A DNA stretch of 25,626 nucleotides from Gnetum montanum. Lineage: Eukaryota > Streptophyta > Gnetopsida > Gnetales > Gnetaceae. The notes under the pieces were generated by a model, which did no database searches, was not told the DNA's origin, and saw nothing but the letters and a program-made list of their open reading frames with translations. The stretch is taken from positions 248,600 to 274,225 of the forward strand of contig MNCI01004036.1 in the NCBI GenBank assembly GCA_015680685.1, in the 5' to 3' direction. Below are positions 8,781 through 17,468 of this stretch, piece after piece. Numbering within the stretch: the stretch's first letter is position 1; every line of letters begins with the position of its first letter. The position numbers and the translations under genes were made by a program.

Positions 8781-10422
8781 ATTCTGCATTGATAAAGCAT
8801 TAGGACTTTTTGCTAAATGAACTTGTTTTTCAGTTATTGGAGATTTTTCTATATTGCTTTTAGGTGTTTAAATTATCTTTTAAATCACATTTTTCATTTC
8901 ATTAAAATGTAAGAGATCATACATTGAAATGTTCGTTTTAACTCTTTTCAAATCCTCAACTAGATTATAAGCTTTATGTTCATCTTTTGCTTGATGTTGA
9001 GAAGGAGTTCTTCTAAGTATAGAGGATGCATTTGATTTTTGTGGAACATTTACTTGGGAAGATCCCACTTGATTATGTTGAAATGAGTATAAGAGTATTC
9101 CTAGTTTGTTGTTGAGTAGTGTTCATAACATCACTAAGTCAATGATAATGGGTGTTATGTGGTTTAGGATCACTTACCATGACTTGTTCAAATGAGGTAA
9201 CTTCTTCATTCTCTCTCTCATGAGGTATGTTAAGGACCATAATTAGGGTTTTTTCATTTTGTTGATTTTGAGCATTGTCACCATATAATCCTAAAAATTG
9301 GGGACAAGCTTTTTAAGAATGTTTCCTAGTATTATGAAGGCAACAATAATCATCATTGATTGATGTGCTAGATTTTTTAGATTGTATAGGAACCTTCTTG
9401 TTATTTTGTTTTAGTTTCACTACTTCATTAGAAAGCTTTTGAAGTGAGGTAAGTATTTAGGTCATTTGATTTTTAGTTTGAGTTGTGGATCCTTTAGATA
9501 TCCCATTTGGGTTTATGATGGATTAGATAAAGGCTGTTGATTGATAATCATTGAAACTAGTATTTGATGGTAAAAATGAAGAAGATGTTGGACTTTGAAA
9601 ACAATTGTTTGTAAGTTGAGTCATTTGAAGGGGAGTAGGAATTTCAAACAAAGTAATATTCATTGGGAAGGCTTGTGATGGTAAAGGGGTAGATTGTATA
9701 GGATTGCTAATGCTCATCATTCCAAATTGAGTTCAGACGCTATTCAATAAGGTAATTTTTTCTAGCTCAACAGCTTTAGCCATTGTTCCTTGCAATTATT
9801 GTTATGTTGGGATGAGATTTAATGACATAGGCAAAAAATGGATCAATGGTGGAGAGGTAAAAGTTAAGGATACCATTAGGTTGTGGGCACATCTCATTTG
9901 GTACATAGGCAAGTTGATGGAGAAATCTCAGAGTGTAATCATGAATGTTTTCCCTATGTAGTTTTCTCACATTTGTAAAATTACGTAAGGATAAAGTAGG
10001 ACTAGTGAACTTGTCAAATTGGAGTAAGAACTTATTTTTAAAGCCTTGCCATGAATTGAGAGAGGCATAAGGGAAAATCAGAAACCATTGTGTGGCTTTA
10101 CTTTTGAAGGTTATGAGAAAGACTCTACAAGCTATGTCAATTTCAGTGACATTCAATGACATTTTGGAGCTATAGGATCAAAGAACAAATTAACATGTTG
10201 AAGAGGCTTAGGAATGTTATGACAATTTTCAAAATTAAAGAGATTGCTCACCAAAGGATATGGGGGTGGATTGGCTGCCATCTTAGTTAAAATCCTTCTA
10301 GGGATAGAATTTGAAAAACATGAGGTTGCTTGTCTCCTTAAAGTAAAATGATGGATTGTTAGTCAATTAGGGATGAGGGTGAATGGTCTTTCTTGGGATG
10401 ATACATGGGAGCTCTCACTCAT
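8781..10422 (-). pseudogene. gag: Gag remnant, element C
   Basis: The likely ATG is at 10422-10420 (MSESSHVSSQERPFTLIPN, then a stop). The Gag core is open at 9776-10162: IDIACRVFLITFKSKATQWF, LNSWQGFKNKFLLQF, VRKLHRENIHDYTLRFLHQL, matching PF03732-like Gag. A Gln/Ser/Pro-rich segment (9523-9720) follows, then a variant zinc knuckle at 9304-9345 (C-x2-H-x4-H-x4-C, one position now a stop). The tail includes NLVEDLKRVKTNISMYDLL (about 8900-9000), a stretch typical of Tat-type Gag-Pro junctions. Stops and small deletions occur throughout, including a stop just before 10162. Length and order fit a full Gag; family assignment is good, lineage is inferred. Confidence 0.8.
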
Positions 10423-11400
10423 AAAACGAAAGACTTTGAAATATAAATGCCAAAAAATAGTAAAATTAAATAAAACAGAAAATATTTAAATATTATATAT
10501 ATATATATTTTAAATTTTTTCTTTTTTAAAGAAAACCAAAATTGTAATATATATAAAATCCAAAATAAAATAGTAAATGTGAAAATCTTAGGAAATAGAT
10601 CTAAACAGAATGATATAACTAATTTGAAAATGTCCTTGCCAAAGCTAGAGCTAAGGTAATGACCATCAACATAAGCTTGTAAACAAGACTGAAAATGAGG
10701 TTTCAAGAAATAAAACTAAAACAAGCTAGAAAACTGAAAAAACTAAAAATTGTTAACAATAACAGGCAAGAGAAACAAGTTAATGAAGTTTTTGCTGAAC
10801 TAAAAATTGTAATAAAAGATTTTTTTTTATTTCTTGGAAACTTGAAATAGAAACTAAAATAAAAACAGAAACAGAAAAAGTGTTTTTCAGAAACTATAAA
10901 TAGGCAACTGGAAACAAAAATTGGGCTTAAAACACAAAAATAGAAACCAATACTGGAAAATAGGAAATTTTATGAGAACTAAAAAAAACAGAAACATTGG
11001 ATTTTAAGAGAAGAAAATAGTAAACAAAACAGGACGGAGACAGAAACAAGCTAGTAAACTTGATAAAAGAACTGATGACTGTCGACAAGAATAGTAGCAA
11101 AAACAGAAAAATAAAGGGTTCTGGTAACTTTTTGGAGAAATTAAAAATAAAATAGAAAATTTTTAGAGATTTTCAGAAGCTGTAAATAGGGTACTAAGAA
11201 TAGGAAAAACAGAAATGAGAGCAAAAAAACAAAAAAGAAAAAAAGAAAAAGTAAACAGGAAAATGAAAAATGAGCTTTGGAACAAAGATAGAAAAAGAAA
11301 AAGAACAGAAAAAAATATAAATAGAAACAGAAGAATGAAAACAGGCCCAGGGCATAGCGACATTCAGAAACTCATTTAAAAAGACTACTGCCTAGGGCAT
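10423..11400 (-). repeat. Purine-rich (plus strand) leader of element C
   Basis: About 0.9 kb upstream of the C gag start, heavily purine-rich on the plus strand. It has recurring gaaacagaaa and aaaacagaaa words and a short (ta)n run at about 10493-10508. On the element strand it is a polypyrimidine leader. I could not find a primer-binding site or LTR end. The short minus frames here (10419-10706, 11163-11363) are low-complexity. Confidence 0.4.
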
Positions 11401-12239
11401 CTATATTATGGGTACCGTAACCCAGGAATAGTCTCAACTGGAAGGGCAACTTGACATTCAAATAAAATCAGATTAATAAGTCTCATAAAGAAATTAGAAC
11501 GAAGTGACCTTTTAAAATTTAGACTTGACAGGAAAAGCAAATGAGCCACTCATAAAATGAACTAGCATGCAAACTTTATAATGATTGTAAGTTTTGAAAC
11601 TTCAAATACAAATAAGAATTTTATCCAAAAATGTCTTTTGAAACAAAAGTTTGACAAAAAGTAATGCTCGATCAAGCAAATGACTTAGCTCCAAAATAGA
11701 GCGATGACTTGATCTGAAATGGATGGCTCCAGAGTGATCTTGTTTGCCTGTGCTCAGGGAAAACACACCTCCTCTGACAAGCCTGGGCCTCTGGTTCTTC
11801 CGTTTGTCTAAAGCTATGCTTTCTCCTCTTCTTCTTGAAGTGCCTGCAAGGCCCATTCTAGTGTCTCATTTTCTCAGAGCTCCTTCATCATTTTCCTTTT
11901 TTTTTTGTAAGTTTCTCCCGCCTAAAAAAAAGGAGGTCCTCCACTTCCCCTGCACTAAGAATTTATCCAATTTTTTTGCTGCTTGGACTTCTGCTTCCTG
12001 ACGCTTCAAATTCTCACTGTTACACCTCCTAGAATTGCATGAAACCAGAGAAGTGAAACCAATACGCCTCATAGAAGAAACATGAAAGAGTATGCAAATG
12101 TGCAACTGTATCCTTGGGGGCATCATTACAACAGGCTCAACATAGAAATAACAAAAACGTGGACAAGTAAATTCTGTAAAATATAGATCCCATGATCTAA
12201 GGAAATTATGTGCTAAAACTTCATTTGCAACCACTCGTA
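11401..12239. other. Unassigned segment, possible 5' end of element C
   Basis: Two minus-strand frames (11866-12234 and 11602-11856) have Lys/Arg/Glu-rich, non-repetitive composition, for example a KRQEAEVQAAKKLDKFL stretch, but I recognise no family. A minus-strand TATAAATG lies just to the right (about 12270-12277), so this could be transcribed leader of element C or a fragment of a host gene. Confidence 0.25.
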
Positions 12240-13544
12240 ATCATGCGCATTTGCGGATGCCACCATCATTTATACTAGAAGCAATGTACATAGCGCCACC
12301 CTCCAGCAGCACGCACTCACAAAATGCTGCCATGTACGCCGTAGCACCACCGCCACACACGCACCATTAGCAGCAGTAGCCTTGAATAGGCCAAAGCCTC
12401 ACCTACCTTAGCAGTTCCTGTTGCCTGCGAACACACCGTCGTCACACATGCTTGCAAGGACTACCACCATGGCATCCACCAAGCCCATTACAACGGCTCG
12501 ACAGGCAGCCACGCGTGAGCAAGATTTGAAAAGAAACTGGCTCATCCTTTGGATATGGATAGTAGGGTTGACTGTCTAAGCCAGCTCTAGCATTAAGAAT
12601 TCAATCTTGCCACACCATGTGCCGATACACTACTGCCAACAATGACAACACAGACTCACAGTGAGCTGCACAGGTCAACTTCCATCATCACCAAAGACTG
12701 AACATCATTGCTGCCAATCCAAAATATGCAGGCAGGAAATGTTGGGATTCATGCTCCACGGACAGGCCTGCAGCGAGCACGGCGTTTGATATGGACGACA
12801 CAATACGGAGTGGACTTGTAGGCCAACAAGTTGCCATGCAAGACTACGTTTGGCAATGGGGGTAACAGTTGCACTAACGCTAAGAATCTACCAATAGCTC
12901 ACCATGCAAGTGGACTGATCCACCATGGTGGCAGAGCGATGAACCCGGAGCTGACAAGTAATGCATGTTTCCTCTAACAAGACTCGTAACAGTGCGCATT
13001 TTCCAAACGATGTCGGTTGCAGCCAGAACATTCCCTACAACAACCGTTTTTGATAGCATGGCAACACCGATACTTCAGGGCCAGCCAAGCATGCCTTGTT
13101 TGGCGCTGGAGCGGCGCAAGGAAAGTTGCAGATTTCTTGCAACTTCCATAAGCATTTTTTTAAATGGCAAAACTGCCCAGTCAACCGCAGATTCCCTGCA
13201 ACTTCAGTTTAGTGCCGACGGATTTCCCTCGTTCCAGCCATCATTGAGCAAGTTGCAGGCTAACTGAAATGTTTCTGAAATTCTAAAATGCAAGATGACA
13301 AAAAAGTCTGGAAAGGAAACTAACATGGAGCTGAGAAAATGGCAATTTTCAACAATACACATGCACGTTACAGATCTCTGTTACCATCCTTTTTCTTTTT
13401 TTGCATTCCTTCTTCATTTCTGCACTTTGCCTGATAAAAGAGATGAATGAACAGAGTGTCAACACGTGCAATTCCTAAGGAATGAAACAGGCAGGACCGA
13501 GCTCGCTTCATTTACTCACCTTCGTCTCTCCCTTGACGTCAATC
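12240..13544. other. GC-richer island without recognised genes
   Basis: Base composition rises visibly above the AT-rich surroundings (many CACC, GCC and CACG words). An imperfect 48-base tandem repeat starts at about 12281 and 12329 (gcaatgtac and gccatgtac units). The plus frame 12965-13267 has no recognised domain and is probably chance. CACGTG occurs at 13463-13468 and TGACGTCA at 13534-13541, both known bZIP/bHLH core sites in plants, upstream of the dsRNA-binding pseudogene. They may be remnants of its promoter, or chance. Confidence 0.35.
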
Positions 13545-14156
13545 ATGTTTAAAAATCAGCTGCAGGAATTGCTATAGAAGTGCGGCCAGAACTTGTCGTC
13601 CTATTACCATAGGCGAGAGGGTTTGGATCCCAATCCGCGCTTCAAGGCGGTCGTGAGCTTTGAAGGAAGAACATACTCAAGTCCGTTGTATTTTAGCGCG
13701 CTACGACGTGCAAAAGTGGCTACCGTGAAGGAAGCACTGGAGGCGGTGACGAGAAGAAGACTCTCGGAAATGGACTCAGGTATGAGCAAGAATTTATTGT
13801 ACGAAATGGTGCTCAGGAGTGGACTGCCACTGTAAAGGTATACCACCACAGCGTCCGGGCTAGGACATCCTCCCATGTTCACATGCACGGTAAAGGTTCC
13901 TGGGTGAATGATCACTGAGGAGATTGCCAGAACGAAGAAGCTGGCTGAGAAAAATGCACCCACCGTGGAGTTAGAGGGACTAAAGGACGAAGAGGTCGGA
14001 GGGGCTTTTCGATCTTACGGCCCAATGATCATTAAATCACCAACGACACCTCACAGTGGGAAAGATGACGAAGAGCAAATGTACTTTCTGAGCTTCAAAA
14101 TCCTCCAGAACATTATTCAATCCCACAATCACCCGTCTAGAAAACTCCCGTCCTGA
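13545..14156 (+). pseudogene. DRB-like double dsRNA-binding-domain protein pseudogene
   Basis: A single frame of 204 codons from ATG 13545 to TGA 14154-14156, broken by three in-frame stops: TAG 13575-13577, TAA 13833-13835 and TGA 13905-13907. Motif 1 (about residues 1-70): FKNQLQELL, SSYYHRREGLDPNPRFKAVV, YSSPLYFSALRRAKVATVKE. Motif 2 (about 85-145): SKNLLYEMVLRSGLPL, RYTTTASGLGHPPMFTCTVK, ARTKKLAEKNA. The LR.A..A..EAL helix and the RYTT..SGLGHxP.FT.TV string resemble plant DRB2/DRB3/DRB5-type proteins, which bind dsRNA in small-RNA pathways. The inter-motif linker is shorter than I expect, and the C-terminus is a short, charged tail. No intron or frameshift interrupts 612 bp, so it may be a retrocopy or a decayed exon. 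GC-rich codons contrast with the retroelements. Confidence 0.82.
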
Positions 14157-15348
14157 GCTCCCTTCTACTATTTTAATTAATTTTATGACTGATCAACTCA
14201 TTGGCTATTTTCCCACAGAAGCATCATTCTGGAATACTAAAGCTATTTCATGCCCTAAGGCGTGAATCATTCATAATTGAATTTATCTCAAGATATATTT
14301 TATATTTAGTTTGCTTTTCCGTTATGGTGATTAATAATTAAAAGCATATTTTGAAAATTAAATTAATGAAGAAGTCTGGGCATTGGGCAATGCATGTGCA
14401 AATATTAATGTTGTGGCAACCACTAGATTCTAAAGAGATCACACGGTAAATAAATAACTTCCACAAATATTACAACCATTGTAATCCTTATTACATTCTG
14501 AAATAGTGGATCCTACGTGACTAACTAGGAAATAGAATGGTAAAAGATGCGACAAAGTCCTATTTTCAATTTTAGAACTTACAACTGTACTTTCTATAGC
14601 ATTTGAAGTCCAACTTCCTTGGCCTAATCTATTGTGATTGTGCACCAAACATAACTTGAAGTTCCCATTGAAGAGAGCCATAGCATCTTGAAGATTTTCA
14701 ACCCAACAAACAAATCCAATTACTACAAAAAAGAATATGAATACCAATTGTTGGAATTCAGAAATTAAAGCAATGTAGCATTAGTAATCTTGGAAGTTTG
14801 CCAAAATTTCAAATAGAACCTAGTTTAAAATCATTATTCTACTTGAAAAGTTGTAAGAATGAAATAAAATAAATCTTCACTCCATTGCTTCGTAGCTTGC
14901 TTTGGATAAAGGTTCTTAGTATGGTTCACTTCTATGTTGCTCATCACTCAAGGTAAATCTATTGCTTGCTTTTTATGTTTTTCTTTAACAACATCCAAGT
15001 AAACAATTTTCAAAGGCCTCAAATTTGAATGGAGACTAGCCTATTTCATTATTTATCAATGCAACATATTTAGTATTTATGAATTATTAAATGAGTTAAA
15101 GTCCAGTATTATATTTTAAAAAAACATTTATTATATAAATAACCCTTTAAGCCTCACAAATAATTTTAAATTTTAAAAGGTGTTAAATTATTTCCTAATC
15201 ACAAATATTAATGGCCTCCACTCATAATACCAACTATAAGACTAATTATACAAAACTCATTGGATCCATACCTATCAGTCATGAATAATGTTGATATTAA
15301 TATTTTGGGAGTAACCCTGAGTATCATGTAAACCATTTCAAAAGAATA
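14157..15348. other. Intergenic stretch, nothing recognised
   Basis: AT-rich sequence. The minus frame 14439-14747 begins with a hydrophobic run and contains several Cys, but matches nothing I know and has no supporting neighbour. The stretch separates the dsRNA-binding pseudogene from the plus-strand protease fragment. Confidence 0.3.
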
Positions 15349-16260
15349 ATGACTTTGAGAAACTATATATATTGGCATGTAGATTTAGTAACCATGGTCC
15401 CCATGCCAAGCATGGGAGGTGTTTCCATCAACAACATTAACTTATACTTGTATGACCTCATGGAAACCTCTAAGGATCATTATGTTACACTATATGAAGT
15501 TCTTAAGAGGATCATGATCTTAAGTGACATTCTTGCGTAGATGAAACCTTTCTCCAAGTTCCTCATTATGCATCAGACAATCTAAATTTCCATGATGAGA
15601 CAATTAAGATTGACTTGAGGATAGGAGATATATGTTAGTTGTTGTTTTGCATCACAATCAAGGTATCACTTGAAGCTTCAATTCTATTAATGCATATTGA
15701 TGATGGTGTTGGATCTAACATGATCACATGGGCTATTATCAAGCATCTTAGTCTCCATGATTACATAGCTTTCAATGAAACCACTACTAACCTCATTTCT
15801 TGTGTTGGATCTAACATGATCACATGGGCTATTATCAAGCATCTTAGTCTCCATGATTACATAGCTTTCAATGAAACCACTACTAACCTCATTTATTTTA
15901 ATGCTACATGAGTTGAAGTTGTAGGTTCCATTAGGTTACTGTTTATGGTAGATGATGTTGTGTAGTCTAAACCTCTTTTTATGATCATATGTGAGTGTCT
16001 TGGTATCAATGAAATACTAGGATGCCCTTGGTTAGTCCAACATCGACCTGTGTCTTCTCTGATACATCAAGAGATACACATTTTTGTTCATAATCATAAG
16101 ATAATCATCTTAGTAAACAAACAAATTTCAAGTGTTTCTCACTTAGATCAAGAAGCTCACCCTTATCAGCTTAGTGGTAATCTGGCTGATATTAAACTTG
16201 AACTTGTGGATAGGCTTATAGTTCCTTTTCTCCTAATAACTTAGATATCACTACATATAC
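15349..16260 (+). pseudogene. Protease region of an Ogre/Tat-like element D (plus strand)
   Basis: The only retroelement coding remnant on the plus strand. Pieces in order: YVTLYEVLKRIMI (about 15465-15510), then in another frame DNLNFHDETIKIDLRIGD, then SLEASILLMHIDDGVGSNMI. The Asp-Asp-Gly at 15699-15707 stands where retropepsins of this branch have D-N/S-G. After the duplicated unit come FNATxVEVVGSIRLLFMV, PLFMIICECLGINEILGCPWL, and VSSLIHQEIHIFVHNHK, the flap and C-terminal signature of Ogre/Tat proteases. Stops and frame changes separate the pieces. No gag or RT of this element was found. The fragment is cut on the right by LTR2 at 16373. Confidence 0.72.
15706..15894 (+). repeat. Exact tandem duplication, 93 bp identical, period 96
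   Basis: Bases 15706-15798 and 15802-15894 are identical, separated by three bases. The period of 96 keeps the frame (32 codons). It duplicates the protease segment starting VGSNMITWAIIKHL directly after the active-site Asp. Perfect identity inside a decayed frame means the duplication is much younger than the loss of function. Confidence 0.95.
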
Positions 16261-16937
16261 TTATGTGATGAATCTATCTCTAATATCAATTTTATTGATT
16301 CTTATATATCAAGCATGATCTTAATGTAAGGAGCCTTGTGAAGCACACTACTCTCAATTTTTTATACAACTTTGATGAGTGGTGAGTAGTCCAACACCCA
16401 ACCATATGAGTTATGAGTGTTCATGCACAGCCTAGTTGAATTCTGTGGACAAGGCAATGTAATTATGCTAGTAATTGGTTAGAGTTCATGATCATTGTCT
16501 TCCCACATGAGTTAATAAAATTGATGCATATGGTTTAACTTATGGTGATGCATATGATAATGATGTTGTGTTGGCCATAATTCACCTAGAAGACATAAGG
16601 TAAGAGTAAAGGTTTCTAATTCTAAGCAACAATAAATGAATCTAATTTAGCCTATGCAATAAACATTCATTCTTGATTCTCCAAACACATCTTGGACTCA
16701 TGCAATTGTTACTAGGATTACCAAGTATAATATTACTGGGTTACCAAATGATCACACTTAACACTCGGAATCAATCATATCCATTCTGCTTAACAACATA
16801 AATTATAATGTGTAGAGAAAGTAAATTAGTAACTAGAGAAAATAGAAAACATTAAGCTAAGTCAAAGAAGTAAAATTATTCTAAGTGTAAGCAATAAAGA
16901 CTAAGTGATGCTACAATGATGTAGAGTAATCTTGATC

Positions 16938-16943
16938 TTTATT
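16938..16943 (-). promoter_or_regulatory. Poly(A) signal AATAAA in LTR2
   Basis: Minus-strand AATAAA inside the 17-base block identical to LTR1 (1261-1277). It marks the end of the R region if the LTR is still read. Confidence 0.55.
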
Positions 16944-17120
16944 TCTATGCAGGAAATGTGTCCAGTACATTCCACTTAAATAAAGAGTCCATTTAATTAC
17001 AAAACATCACAATGCAAGTATACACTCTTAAGTGCTAAGTGCTAAAATTGAGAAAAAAAATTGATATAATTTTGTTAAGTGTGAAATAAAACTGTGTGTG
17101 GACAGTGTGCCTAAGTGTTA

Positions 17121-17128
17121 TATTTATA
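17121..17128 (-). promoter_or_regulatory. TATA box (TATAAATA) of LTR2
   Basis: Same octamer as LTR1, starting 18 bases from the first GATAT half-site (17146). Conserved position supports a real core promoter. Confidence 0.65.
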
Positions 17129-17145
17129 GGCCCACACATGTCTAT

Positions 17146-17213
17146 GATATTGGATAGGAAACATCGTATCTTATGCCCTGATATTAGGGATCTGATATCA
17201 CAACTTTGATATC
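17146..17213. promoter_or_regulatory. GATATC half-site array in LTR2 U3
   Basis: GATAT(C/T) occurs at 17146, 17180, 17194 and 17208. The last three starts are exactly 14 bases apart, the same spacing as inside each LTR1 palindrome. The central GTAC motifs are lost. This looks like a decayed or ancestral form of the LTR1 array. Confidence 0.6.
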
Positions 17214-17254
17214 GAATACCTAATATTGTTGCCAATAAAAAAATTAATTTATCA

Positions 17255-17264
17255 TACCCCCATG
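17255..17264 (-). other. Candidate polypurine tract next to LTR2
   Basis: The minus strand reads GTCATGGGGGTA directly before the LTR start TGATAAATT. A short G-run abutting the LTR is what primes plus-strand synthesis, though it is short and interrupted. It supports LTR2 as a 3' LTR. Confidence 0.45.
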
Positions 17265-17468
17265 ACTAGCTGGAAACTCATCCTTGAGTTAAAACAGAAT
17301 GAGGATGGAGTTCCTTACAAAATTAGGAGGTAGATTTACGTGACACTGATTCTTATATACATGATTCTCTAATGCCACAATGGAGTTTACAAAAATGACA
17401 CATTTCATGACATCACAACTTTACAAAAAAAAAATAAATAATAAAAATTGGCGAGGCTAGATGTAGCT

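Larger units (their letters stand above)
16373..17254 (-). repeat. LTR2, same family as LTR1 (about 882 bp), probably a 3' LTR
   Basis: The left end reads TGATGAGTGG, matching the LTR1 left end; the right end is ATCA at 17254, giving a 4-base inverted repeat. Shared blocks with LTR1 include the left-end region (ccaacacccaaccatatgag against ctacactcaaccatacga), gtcttcccac, acacatcttggact (16685), ggattaccaag, and the poly(A) block at 16927. TATAAATA is at 17121-17128. No primer-binding site lies to its left. Instead a purine tract lies just outside its right end on the minus strand (GGGGGTA). So it looks like the 3' LTR of a minus-strand element extending right. It is clearly diverged from LTR1, so it comes from a different, older insertion. 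Confidence 0.8.

Noticed and set aside
10419-11363. Phe/Leu-rich minus frames resembling membrane segments
   Set aside because: Produced by the purine-rich leader; composition only, no coding pattern.
11602-12234. Two charged minus frames that could be a host gene
   Set aside because: No recognisable domain, frame change between them, no splice structure I could defend; kept only as an unassigned segment.
12965-13267. 100-codon plus frame in the GC-richer island
   Set aside because: No domain and no conserved context; length is expected by chance in GC-richer DNA.
14439-14747. 102-codon minus frame with a hydrophobic start and several Cys
   Set aside because: Looks superficially like a secreted peptide, but no family match, no promoter and no neighbour support.
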